A stretch of 53,442 nucleotides of DNA from an uncultured Paraglaciecola sp. GTDB taxonomy: Bacteria; Pseudomonadota; Gammaproteobacteria; Enterobacterales; Alteromonadaceae. Numbering within the stretch: the stretch's first letter is position 1; every line of letters begins with the position of its first letter. The stretch spans positions 1 through 53,442 of the forward strand of contig NZ_CAJWCF010000017.1 of assembly GCF_913020055.1 (NCBI RefSeq), given 5' to 3'. The position numbers and the translations under genes were made by a program. Under the pieces are notes generated by a model that was not told the DNA's origin, ran no database searches, and saw nothing but the letters and a program-made list of their open reading frames with translations. Below are positions 1-8,918 of the stretch, piece by piece.

Positions 1-542
<542 letters not shown>

Positions 543-616
543 TTTATGCCCATCTAATTTGGACGAATTGTCTCAATTAGATGGACTCGAATAACATGTT
601 TATTTAGGAGGTTTTT

Positions 617-1030
617 ATGGCAATGACCGTACATCTAGACGTAGTAAGCGCTGAAACCAGTATTTTTTCTGGTTTAGTTGAAGCTATTCAGATAACAGGT
701 AGTGAAGGTGAGCTAGGTATCCATCCTGGTCACGCACCTTTGTTAACTACTTTGTTGCCAGGAATGGTACGTTTAGTTAAGCAACACGGTGATGAAGAGA
801 ATATCTACATCAACGGTGGCGTGCTAGAAATACAACCCGGTACAGTAACTGTATTGGCCGATACCGCTATTCGTGCAGAAGACTTAGACGAACAAGCAGC
901 ACTAGACGCGAAAAAACGCGCCGAAGAGCACATCGCCAATCCAACAGCCGATTTTGAATACGCTGAAGCAGCCATTGAGTTAGCTGAAGCAATTGCCCAG
1001 TTAAGATTGATTCAAAAACTGCGTAAGTAA
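617..1030 (+). CDS. atpC: ATP synthase F1 subunit epsilon
   Basis: A 137-residue protein, the normal length for epsilon. The N-terminal beta-sandwich is obvious: the start [13 protein letters not shown], the [17 protein letters not shown] motif near residues 30-46, and [20 protein letters not shown] near 66-85. A C-terminal helical hairpin rich in Ala and Glu follows. Epsilon is part of the central stalk, links F1 rotation to the c-ring and inhibits ATP hydrolysis. A strong ribosome binding site (taggagg at about 605-611) precedes the ATG at 617; the second Met codon two positions on is less well spaced. It is the last gene of the atp operon and is followed directly by a hairpin terminator. 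Confidence 0.97.
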   Translation: MAMTVHLDVVSAETSIFSGLVEAIQITGSEGELGIHPGHAPLLTTLLPGMVRLVKQHGDEENIYINGGVLEIQPGTVTVLADTAIRAEDLDEQAALDAKKRAEEHIANPTADFEYAEAAIELAEAIAQLRLIQKLRK

Positions 1031-1045
1031 TCAAAAAACGTTTTA

Positions 1046-1076
1046 TAAAAACCCAGCCTAGAGCTGGGTTTTTTGT
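1046..1076 (+). terminator. Rho-independent terminator of the atp operon
   Basis: An 8-bp perfect stem, AACCCAGC (1050-1057) with GCTGGGTT (1063-1070), has a 5-nt loop and is followed by a T-rich tract. It starts 16 bp after the atpC stop codon. The A-run on the other side is short, so it is mainly a plus-strand terminator. Confidence 0.9.
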
Positions 1077-1168
1077 TTTACCTAATGAAATTGAAAGTTT
1101 CTATCCTAATTATGGTCTTAATCTGCATGGATAGTGTATTTAAACTATATGTAATGAGGATAATTCAC

Positions 1169-1759
1169 ATGAAACTAAAACTACTTTTACCGATTATCGG
1201 TATGTTTGCATTTCACGCCCCAAATGCAACTGCCGACAAAGCTATTTTTGCTGGTGGATGTTTTTGGTGTATGGAATCAGATTTTGAGAAGCTTGATGGG
1301 GTAACAGATGTTATTTCAGGTTTTACCGGTGGCACCTTAGCCAACCCCACTTATGGTGGCAATCATACCGGGCACTATGAAGCGGTTGAAATTACTTACG
1401 ACCCTAGCAAAGTGACTTATCAAGGTTTACTCGACCATTATTGGGTGAACATCGACCCATTTGACGAGCGTGGGCAGTTTTGTGATAAAGGCTTCAGCTA
1501 TTTAAGTGCAATTTTTGTAGGTAATGAAGCAGAAAGAACACTGGCCGAAGCGTCCAAAAAAAGAGTGATGAAGCAATTCCCAAAACAAAAAGTCATTACC
1601 CCAATCTTGCCCACTACAACCTTTTATCCCATAAAAGGTGATGAAAGTTATCATCAAGACTATTACAAAAATAATCCAGTTAGATACAAGTTATATCGTT
1701 GGAATTGTGGTCGTGATCAGCGACTCAGAGATATTTGGGATGATAAAGCAACACACTGA
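1169..1759 (+). CDS. msrA: Exported peptide-methionine (S)-S-oxide reductase
   Basis: A 196-residue MsrA that reduces methionine-S-sulfoxide in proteins. The catalytic motif AGGCFWCMESDFE places the nucleophilic Cys at about residue 31, with a second Cys three residues on where many MsrAs have Gly or Ala. HTGHYEAVEITYDP and the DPFDERGQFCD region follow the family pattern, and a late Cys (YRWNCGRDQ) may act in disulfide recycling. I chose the ATG at 1169 because ATGAGGA lies just upstream and the protein then starts with a clean signal peptide (MKLKLLLPIIGMFAFHAPNA) ending near residue 22. The open frame continues upstream to 1073, but that would begin inside the atp terminator. Export suggests repair of oxidised periplasmic proteins. 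It stands alone after atpC. Confidence 0.9.
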   Translation: MKLKLLLPIIGMFAFHAPNATADKAIFAGGCFWCMESDFEKLDGVTDVISGFTGGTLANPTYGGNHTGHYEAVEITYDPSKVTYQGLLDHYWVNIDPFDERGQFCDKGFSYLSAIFVGNEAERTLAEASKKRVMKQFPKQKVITPILPTTTFYPIKGDESYHQDYYKNNPVRYKLYRWNCGRDQRLRDIWDDKATH

Positions 1760-1816
1760 TCATTAAAGTAAATATTCTCAGGATCTGGTTCGGCCGATCT
1801 CTTAAATCTTAAGCCT

Positions 1817-2013
1817 TCACTGTTTATTTTTTAAAGACAGCCAATCGATGCGATTACCGCTAGATTGGCCAATTTTATCTTTGTTTGAAATACCTTCATT
1901 TGAATTGGTTTCTAAACCCAGTAAACCGATCCAGTCACCTTACTGTTTAAGTGTTTTTCTACCCAAATAGCCAAACGTGCTGCTGCCTGAATTGACAAAA
2001 TACTAGATTTCAT
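1817..2013 (-). pseudogene. Possible frameshifted gene remnant
   Basis: Downstream of the hybrid kinase on the minus strand, an ATG overlapping the kinase's last codons opens a 33-codon frame (IQAAARLAIWVEKHL, stop at 1912-1914). A shift of one base in the GGTGACTGG stretch moves into a second open run (GDWIGLLGLETNSNEG ... DWLSLKNKQ) that reaches a TGA at 1817. Both halves look protein-like and together would give about 65 residues. I cannot name a family. It could be a decayed 3' gene fragment or chance. Confidence 0.25.
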
Positions 2014-5000
2014 CCATTAAGCTAGGTTGTAATGCCTCACTTAATTGAGCGAAATGCGCCCCGATAATAGCCAATTGCGGAGAATAGTGGTCTGATTCAA
2101 GTTTACCCTGTTTAATCACCTCTTCTAAGGCTCTAAATGCCGCTTCAGACTGCTCCAATGCACAATCATAGGTGGCTGGGAAAAACTTATACAAATGCAC
2201 TAAGGCACTGTTAATTTCATTGTTGTCTAGTGCAGCGGTTAAATCTTTAAGTGTCTGTTGTGAATGTGCAACCAATTCAGAAATCGCCCGTAGAAAATTC
2301 TCAGCACTATTATGGAGTTTAACAATGCCCTGTGCGATGTCGACTCCCGGTAGATCGATACATTGTTTAGTTAACGCTATCGCTTTAGGTAACTCGTAGG
2401 TCACTGCTATTTCGTCATCTTGCAATGCACAGTGTTCAATATCAGCAAATTTTTGACCTATGATATCGAAACCAAATGAACCTGCCGAGCCTCTTATTCT
2501 ATGGGCAATCTCGCTAATAATGGTTAAATCACGCTGTTCTAGCGCTTTTTCTAAATTATTAACTTGGTCTCTTAAATCTTGTTGATAGTCTTCTATTAAT
2601 TTCAACATATCGCCATTTTGAAGTGGATTATCAATATCCCCTTGTTTATTAAGATAATGAGACAGTTTACTAATAAAGTGATGACGAGAAATGGGCTTGG
2701 CTAAATGGTCAGAAAAACCTAGACGCATATAATGTTCGATTTCATGTTTCATATTATTGGCAGTAAGCGCGATCACGGGCGTGTAATTACCGGCTGCTCT
2801 AATTTGCTTAAGTGCTTCGGTACCATCCATTAGAGGCATATGAATATCCAGTAAAATTAAGTCAAATTTCTGATAAAAAACCGTTTCCAATGCTTGCTGG
2901 CCGTTTTCTACTTCAGTGACTGTTATATTCATTCGTTTTAATAGAATGGAGATCAATTCGCGATTGCTAGGATGATCGTCTGCGAGTAATACCTTATTGC
3001 CTTGAAAATTTGGTAATGCCACAGGTTGCACAGATTTAGTTGGAGTAGACTGCCATATTTCTCCCACATTATTTATCCATGGAGAATTCTGTACAACCGA
3101 CAAGTCTATATTTAGGGTAAAGGTTGAGCCCTTTCGAGGTGTGCTATCTACGCTAATGTCGCCACCTAACCCATGCGCTAAACGACGTGAAATACTCAAA
3201 CCTAAGCCCGTGCCACCGAAGCGTCTATTGATAGAACTGTCAGCTTGGGTAAAGGGTTGAAATAGCTGTTCCTGCTGCTGCGCTGAAATGCCTTCACCAG
3301 AGTCTTTGACTTTTATTTGTAAACGATTGTCGACCAAACCTACCGACAAGCCTATGTAACCTTGTTCGGTAAACTTTATCGCATTATTGGTTAAGTTAAA
3401 TAAAATCTGTTTCAAACGTGTTGGGTCGGTATTTATTTGCGCTGGTAACGGGAACTCATACTCTAAATGAAAGGCTAGGCCTTTGTCTCTGGCTCGTTTA
3501 CCGACAATTGACTCTATTTGAGCTAACACAGAGAATAAAGGAGTAGGTATCGATTCAAAGTCTAGTTTGTTGGCTTCTATCTTACTGATATCCAAAATAT
3601 CATTAATAACTCTTAATAAGTGATTACCGTTTTCAGCAATGATTTTTGTCACGCGCTCTTGTTCTGCTTTGTCTATATCACCTAGTAGTATGCCGTCGGC
3701 ATATCCAATTATAGACGTTAAGGGGGTGCGAATTTCATGGCTCATAGTGGCTAAAAAACGGCCCTTAGCATCGCTGGCTTCAATTAGGTCGCTATTGGTT
3801 TGTTCGAGCTGCAGGTTGGCTTGTTTAAGCTGCGCAGTCCGATTTTCGACGGTGTGTTCTAAGGTGTTGGTCAGTTCAAAATTTTTCTGTGTGACGATAT
3901 TCAATCTGTCTGCTAATGCAAAGGCTAAGAATATTGCGTCAATAGCCCCTCCTAATAATGTGACTAATTCGGCGTTATCCAGTAAATCAGGGATCAAGCC
4001 AATATTCGCTGGCAAGATAAATAAAGCTGGAATTAGCAGTGACATAAAAGCAATAACGAAATAGGCTGCTGGTCTAAAACCCTTAAGCCATCGATGTACT
4101 CCAGCGAAGGTTGCCGCGACTACCCATATACCAATTGTGATTGTTGCTAAACTGTGTGCATAGCCGATTAAAAATACTGAAGATGGTAACAACGCTAAAG
4201 AAATGAATCCGTTTATCTTCAGTAGTTTTGCCAGTCTCGGTAAGTATATTTCCAGCTGCAAAAATGTCGTACAGAAATATGCGCCAACCAGTGGCAGTAT
4301 AAAGAAAGGTACATAAGTTAATTCTAGCAAGTGCCAATTGAATAGATTATTAGGCACTTGAAATACTAGCGCCCATCCAGAAAAATAAGTAAATAGATAA
4401 AGTGCATAGTAAAGGTGGCTTTTTTCCCTCGAGCCAGCATAAACAAACAGGTTGTATAACCCAAGTGCAAGTAAAGTCCCAAGGGATGAAATTACAAGTA
4501 CTGTGTCAAACAAGACCAATTGTCGATATTCACTTTTACTATGTATTTCGACCCGAGGTTGGGAGGCATAGTAGCGGCTATCTAAACGAATCAATAGCTG
4601 GTAAGGCTTATTTACTTCCAGCGTTAGTGGACGCCCATAATGAAAAGCATACTCGCTAGGCTCATAGTAACCGCTGGGTTGGTGCCAAAGTAACGAATCG
4701 TCGTAAAGATAAAAATCAATATTTTCTACAAGACTATTAGTGACATCTATGACCCAGTCACGCTCATGTGATTGAGGGGCAATGGTTAAGTGGTACCAAT
4801 ACGTACCGCCGGTGAGTTCAATTTCATTTGTTGCATTTAGAGAAGATAACCAAGCAGTTATTTTGTTAGTTTGTTTTGGAGGTAATATATTGCTATTTGA
4901 CTTGAAAACTTGGTATTCGAACTCGAGCGTTTCTCTTTGATTGGTTTGTTTGGCATCTACTTCAACTGCCGTTGCCAATGCACAAGTACCCATAGTTATC

Positions 5001-5038
5001 ATAAACAGTAATATGTTTACATAAAGACGGCACATCAT
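2003..5038 (-). CDS. 7TMR-DISM hybrid sensor histidine kinase with receiver and HPt domains
   Basis: A large hybrid two-component sensor. Numbering here counts from a possible TTG start at 5083; I prefer the ATG at 5038 (residue 16), which begins a normal signal peptide (MMCRLYVNILLFMITMG). Domains in order: periplasmic 7TMR-DISMED2-like sensor (~55-180), seven-helix 7TMR-DISM membrane domain (~190-395), coiled coil (~400-440), HisKA with SHEIRTPL (His449), HATPase_c with the N-box NLTNNAIKF and the G boxes DSGEGIS and GGTGLGLS (~520-662), receiver with phospho-acceptor LLDIHMPLMDG (Asp746), and an HPt domain with HRIRGSAGSFG (His861). A second, HPt-like helical stretch with no clear His motif fills the last ~110 residues. 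The DISMED2 fold often resembles carbohydrate-binding modules. The gene follows the TonB-dependent receptor, with the upstream alternative start overlapping it, so the pair is probably co-transcribed and may sense the receptor's substrate. The response regulator is not in view. Confidence 0.93.
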   Translation of the reverse strand: MMCRLYVNILLFMITMGTCALATAVEVDAKQTNQRETLEFEYQVFKSNSNILPPKQTNKITAWLSSLNATNEIELTGGTYWYHLTIAPQSHERDWVIDVTNSLVENIDFYLYDDSLLWHQPSGYYEPSEYAFHYGRPLTLEVNKPYQLLIRLDSRYYASQPRVEIHSKSEYRQLVLFDTVLVISSLGTLLALGLYNLFVYAGSREKSHLYYALYLFTYFSGWALVFQVPNNLFNWHLLELTYVPFFILPLVGAYFCTTFLQLEIYLPRLAKLLKINGFISLALLPSSVFLIGYAHSLATITIGIWVVAATFAGVHRWLKGFRPAAYFVIAFMSLLIPALFILPANIGLIPDLLDNAELVTLLGGAIDAIFLAFALADRLNIVTQKNFELTNTLEHTVENRTAQLKQANLQLEQTNSDLIEASDAKGRFLATMSHEIRTPLTSIIGYADGILLGDIDKAEQERVTKIIAENGNHLLRVINDILDISKIEANKLDFESIPTPLFSVLAQIESIVGKRARDKGLAFHLEYEFPLPAQINTDPTRLKQILFNLTNNAIKFTEQGYIGLSVGLVDNRLQIKVKDSGEGISAQQQEQLFQPFTQADSSINRRFGGTGLGLSISRRLAHGLGGDISVDSTPRKGSTFTLNIDLSVVQNSPWINNVGEIWQSTPTKSVQPVALPNFQGNKVLLADDHPSNRELISILLKRMNITVTEVENGQQALETVFYQKFDLILLDIHMPLMDGTEALKQIRAAGNYTPVIALTANNMKHEIEHYMRLGFSDHLAKPISRHHFISKLSHYLNKQGDIDNPLQNGDMLKLIEDYQQDLRDQVNNLEKALEQRDLTIISEIAHRIRGSAGSFGFDIIGQKFADIEHCALQDDEIAVTYELPKAIALTKQCIDLPGVDIAQGIVKLHNSAENFLRAISELVAHSQQTLKDLTAALDNNEINSALVHLYKFFPATYDCALEQSEAAFRALEEVIKQGKLESDHYSPQLAIIGAHFAQLSEALQPSLMDEI

Positions 5039-5072
5039 TTGAGTCTGTTTGTAGTCAGTAGGTATCAACTTA

Positions 5073-7310
5073 TTATTTTCCAAAATCGTAACTAAATTCT
5101 AGCAATGCGCGACGGCCTTCACCTTTATTGCTATTAACCAAACCTAAAAAATCGATCAAATCAAATCTCAGAGTGTCATATTCAGTATCAAATATATTCT
5201 TCACGTTGAATGTAATCTTCCATCCATAACTTGCATTATGATAAGAAATCGCTGAATCCCATAGAGTGTATCCAGGTTGCTGAGTATAAGGACTTTGATT
5301 CTGGTCAAAGTATATTTTTGACTGGTAGCGGCCCAATAAATTCAATAACACAAAGTCATTATTAGCTAAGTTAATCTGGTACCCGACTACTGCACTCGTT
5401 TGAAACTCAGGCGTAAAAGGTTGCCTATTATTAGATAGTTCTTTCCCTGTGGGGTCAATATAGTGCCCAAATTTTGCAGTTGCCATATATCCAGTGGTCA
5501 AATTAATATGAAGTTCAGGTGTGATTTGCCATTCAAATTCAGACTCAATACCATTTATTGTTGAATTTGGAATATTTTGTAGAAGTTGTAGGTTTGGCGC
5601 ATCAGGTATGCTTGACGGCTGATTAATAAACACTTGTTGATTGCGATAATCGTAATAAAAAGCAGTGACACCTATTCTGGCACTTCTATCCCATAATTCG
5701 GATTTGCTGCCTATCTCATACGAGTAAAGAGTTTCAGGTCCATAAGCAGCCATTTCTGCTTCAGCCTCGGTGAATAAGAATCCACCATTAAATCCCCCGC
5801 TTTTATAGCCACTACTGGCACTGGCATAAACCGCCCAATTATTTGCAAGTTTGTAGGTGAGTGCTAATTTACCAGACCACTGATTATTTTTGATTGAATC
5901 TGTTACCGACCAAAAAGGAAACGTCAGACCTTTAACATTATCATTTTGTGGAATGTTAAGGTCAGTATTACTGGTAAAACTAATCTGTTCATTGTTGTAA
6001 CGCAAACCCGCAGTTAAAGTTGTTTGGGATTTAATGTTAATATCTATTTGGCCAAAAATCGCCTTCGACTCTGTGTCTATAGTGTTGTTGTAGAAATATT
6101 GGGCTGCACCTGAAGTGGGGCCAGAAGCACGAAAGTCTCGTAAAAGATCAATGCTATTTTGTTGTTGTATATTTTCTTTTAATAAAAATATGCCACTGAT
6201 CCAATGTAATTTTTCTTGCTCTCCACTCATTTGAAATTCTTGGCTGTATACTTGATTATCCAATCCAAAAAAACCAACGCAAACATTAATTGAACTAGCA
6301 TCACAATGAATTTGGTGCTGTCGCTGTAAATCACTAAACGCAGTTATTGAGGTGATATTGATGTTTTGATCCAGCTTCCAATTAAGTTTTAATCTAGCGC
6401 CTAACTGTTCAGTGCTATGCGGGCTATCATTGTCTACAGAAACATCTCTAAATTCATTCGAACCGTCACTAAAACCAAAGGCATCTGTACATACTCCACT
6501 AAGTGCTTTTTCTGCACTACAAACAGTACCTTCTTCTAAATCTAATACACCAGTATGTCCGTATGGTTGGCTGATGCCACTCCAATCTGCAGCGCTTAAT
6601 TTAAGATTTAAATCAAAGGAGTCGGTATTCAAACCATACTGCCATCTAAAGGTGTTCCGCTTAATCCCTTCCTGAGGAGCCGGTTCAAGGTTATTAGTTG
6701 CTGAATAGTCATAGTCCACATGCTGGAAGACAACACGAGATGCGCTGTTATCACTAATTGGCAGGTTGAGCATACCTTCTATTTTCTGGTAAGCGTCACT
6801 GCCCACACCTATTTTTGTATAGGCAGAGAATTCCTGTTCCGGTTGATGGCTAAAAAATAATACTGCTCCCCCGGAAGTGTTGCGTCCAAATAATGTACCT
6901 TGTGGGCCTCTAAGCACCTCAACTCTTTGAATATCAAGTAATTCAGCGAATTGGCTATTGACTGAACCGCCAATCACGTCATCGAAATAAAAACCAATAG
7001 GCGATGTATTGGAGGTGTTGTAGTCAATCAACCCTACTCCACGGATATTCACTGCTGGTGGAGAGCCAGCACCGGCATTTTCCGTAATAAAAACGTTTGG
7101 GCTCAAACCACTAATTTGATAACTATCTTGAATATTACTATCTTGCAGCTGTCTTTGATTAAAAGAGGTAACGGCAACCGCTACCTCTTGAATATTTTGC
7201 AGACGTTTTTGTGATGTGACTTCAATAATTTCAAGTTCAGCGGTTTTTTCAGCAAATACTGAAAAATTCACACAAAATAAAATTAACGAAAAAAAAACAA
7301 TTTTAAGCAC
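5073..7310 (-). CDS. TonB-dependent outer-membrane receptor
   Basis: A 745-residue TonB-dependent receptor. A signal peptide (MLKIVFFSLILFCVNFSVFA) is followed by the TonB-box-like IIEVTSQKRLQNIQEV. The plug domain (~residues 45-160) includes VNIRGVGL, FYFDDV and the hallmark RVEVLRGPQGTLFGRNTSGG. A 22-strand barrel follows, with the usual WAVYASASSGYKSGGFNGG late-barrel motif. The protein ends SYDFGK rather than in the aromatic residue usual for outer-membrane barrels. It belongs to the large receptor group common in marine bacteria and sphingomonads that takes up glycans, aromatics or other organics, not only siderophores; the substrate cannot be read from sequence. It lies 132 bp after the FAD oxidoreductase genes on the same strand and overlaps the possible TTG start of the sensor kinase. 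Confidence 0.95.
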   Translation of the reverse strand: MLKIVFFSLILFCVNFSVFAEKTAELEIIEVTSQKRLQNIQEVAVAVTSFNQRQLQDSNIQDSYQISGLSPNVFITENAGAGSPPAVNIRGVGLIDYNTSNTSPIGFYFDDVIGGSVNSQFAELLDIQRVEVLRGPQGTLFGRNTSGGAVLFFSHQPEQEFSAYTKIGVGSDAYQKIEGMLNLPISDNSASRVVFQHVDYDYSATNNLEPAPQEGIKRNTFRWQYGLNTDSFDLNLKLSAADWSGISQPYGHTGVLDLEEGTVCSAEKALSGVCTDAFGFSDGSNEFRDVSVDNDSPHSTEQLGARLKLNWKLDQNINITSITAFSDLQRQHQIHCDASSINVCVGFFGLDNQVYSQEFQMSGEQEKLHWISGIFLLKENIQQQNSIDLLRDFRASGPTSGAAQYFYNNTIDTESKAIFGQIDINIKSQTTLTAGLRYNNEQISFTSNTDLNIPQNDNVKGLTFPFWSVTDSIKNNQWSGKLALTYKLANNWAVYASASSGYKSGGFNGGFLFTEAEAEMAAYGPETLYSYEIGSKSELWDRSARIGVTAFYYDYRNQQVFINQPSSIPDAPNLQLLQNIPNSTINGIESEFEWQITPELHINLTTGYMATAKFGHYIDPTGKELSNNRQPFTPEFQTSAVVGYQINLANNDFVLLNLLGRYQSKIYFDQNQSPYTQQPGYTLWDSAISYHNASYGWKITFNVKNIFDTEYDTLRFDLIDFLGLVNSNKGEGRRALLEFSYDFGK

Positions 7311-7329
7311 GGAAACCTTAATATCATGA

Positions 7330-7347
7330 TTAAGTATCCGTACTTAA
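7330..7347. promoter_or_regulatory. Palindrome in the receptor leader
   Basis: TTAAGTA (7330-7336) and TACTTAA (7341-7347) form a perfect 7-bp inverted repeat with a 4-nt spacer, 20-37 bp upstream of the TonB-dependent receptor start. It is AT-rich and has no following U-tract for that strand, so it fits an operator or leader hairpin better than a terminator. No regulator can be assigned. Confidence 0.45.
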
Positions 7348-7442
7348 CTATAAATTATTCAATCGTACATTCTCACGGTTTGTTACACTTTTTACAATTA
7401 AAACATGAAATAAGAGAAAGTTATTTGTACAATTAATTGAGG

Positions 7443-8918
7443 CTAAAAGTCTTTTTCTCCAGTAATTATTTTGGGATGACCGCATATGGCTCTTGATGTT
7501 TGCATACCTGCCATGGTGGCCGCTTCCACACAGCCAGCATTTAAGCCTATTTTAATCCAATCACCAGTGATATAGAGGTTTTTAAAGGCAGTTTTATCTG
7601 TATCCAACCTATGTTGTGTGCTGTCTTTAACTGATAATACGTAACGCTCAGAAGGGTCAATATTGGCCCGCCAAAATTGACTGTTAAACCTGTTTTCAGC
7701 TGATTGGCAATCCAAATCGACTAAAACGTTCCAATCAAAACTCCCATCTCCAGCAACCTTTGGCCATAAATGATGGATTGAATTAGTCAGATTGCCAATG
7801 GCGTTCTGTTTTACTTTTTCAGACCATACATTTGGGAACTGGTAGTCGCTTGAAGGTGGGTAGCTATCTAAAGGGAGTGCGCTACAGAAATAGGCAACAT
7901 TCTTAGGCTCCTGATCTGCTGGCCAAGTTTCCTTGTCCAATAACTGATCCATAGATGCCCAAGTATCAAAAGGTTCGACAAAGGCACTTAATACAGGTTC
8001 TTCTCCACTTGGAGGAGTATTAGTCCAACCTAAATCAGAAAGGGATTTATTTCCCCAAACTTGGTAGGCCTGAGTGGCAACTGTTTTGACCTTATCTGAC
8101 ATTGTTTGCAAATTCGGGTCTTGTGCAAGTAATGTAGGGCAGAGATGGGGAAGTGAGGCTATTGATATTCCATATATGACCTTGTCAAAATCTACACCTT
8201 TCACTAAGGTCTTTTGCGGTAACGATTGACCAAAATTCTGCTTGTATATTTCTGACCAATTACTCCAAAAAGATTCTAAGTTAATTTTGTTTTCTTGTAA
8301 TAGCGCCGCTTGTACAGGATTTAGTTGATCGTAATTTGGCCTGTCAGGCCAACAATCTAGATCCTTAACATTTACTAAAGGGTTGTATTCTTTTACTCCT
8401 TCTTTCAGGGCGACTTGTTGAGTCAGGCGTATTTGTTGAATACTATCGCTATCTGCTATCACCTCTTCTACTTTATTGAAAAACTCAAATTTAACCCCGC
8501 GAGCTTTTAGTACTTGGTAATAGGGTGTAAACATAGTATCTCCCATACCTGCTTGCATCTTCCACATGATAGCGCCCTTATAATTCAAGGCTATTCTCAT
8601 CATGCTGCGCAGTATAGTGCCAGCTTCAATATTGGGTTTTGAAAAGTCGCCTTTTTCATAAGCAAAAGTTAGGTCGTAAAAACCACGAACAGGGGCCGAC
8701 TCCACCGTATATTTTACGTTGGCGCCATGTTTTGTCAGCCATTCTTGGTAGTCGTATTTATTAATGACATCAAACCCTTCAGAAAACACCCTATCTTCAA
8801 GCATGCCTATTAAAATAGTGATACCTAGATCAGCGCTGATAAATAGGCGACGTAAGTTGTCATTGCTATCTAAGATCTCTGAAAACTCTTTGTTTAACCA
8901 ACGTCTTAGACGTTTCAC
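7443..8918 (-). CDS. FAD-dependent amine-oxidase/desaturase-type oxidoreductase, C-terminal part
   Basis: This 491-residue frame holds the catalytic and C-terminal parts of a flavin oxidoreductase resembling hydroxysqualene dehydroxylase/phytoene-desaturase relatives. It has the conserved YKGAIMWKMQAGMGDTMFTP and YQVLKARGVKFEFFNKVEEV segments and ends with the FAD-contacting motif LYITGDWIKIGLNAGCVEAA. It lacks the N-terminal Rossmann GxGxxG, which lies in the preceding gene. It starts at a GTG (8918-8916) that shares one base with the TAG of that gene (TAGTG), so the two are translationally coupled or are one gene broken by a 1-nt indel. One extra T in the run at 8920-8923 would fuse them. 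The true substrate is unknown. Confidence 0.8.
   Translation of the reverse strand: MKRLRRWLNKEFSEILDSNDNLRRLFISADLGITILIGMLEDRVFSEGFDVINKYDYQEWLTKHGANVKYTVESAPVRGFYDLTFAYEKGDFSKPNIEAGTILRSMMRIALNYKGAIMWKMQAGMGDTMFTPYYQVLKARGVKFEFFNKVEEVIADSDSIQQIRLTQQVALKEGVKEYNPLVNVKDLDCWPDRPNYDQLNPVQAALLQENKINLESFWSNWSEIYKQNFGQSLPQKTLVKGVDFDKVIYGISIASLPHLCPTLLAQDPNLQTMSDKVKTVATQAYQVWGNKSLSDLGWTNTPPSGEEPVLSAFVEPFDTWASMDQLLDKETWPADQEPKNVAYFCSALPLDSYPPSSDYQFPNVWSEKVKQNAIGNLTNSIHHLWPKVAGDGSFDWNVLVDLDCQSAENRFNSQFWRANIDPSERYVLSVKDSTQHRLDTDKTAFKNLYITGDWIKIGLNAGCVEAATMAGMQTSRAICGHPKIITGEKDF

Noticed and set aside
1073..1168. N-terminal extension of MsrA
   Set aside because: It would start within the atp terminator and place the signal peptide internally; the ATG at 1169 has a better ribosome binding site.
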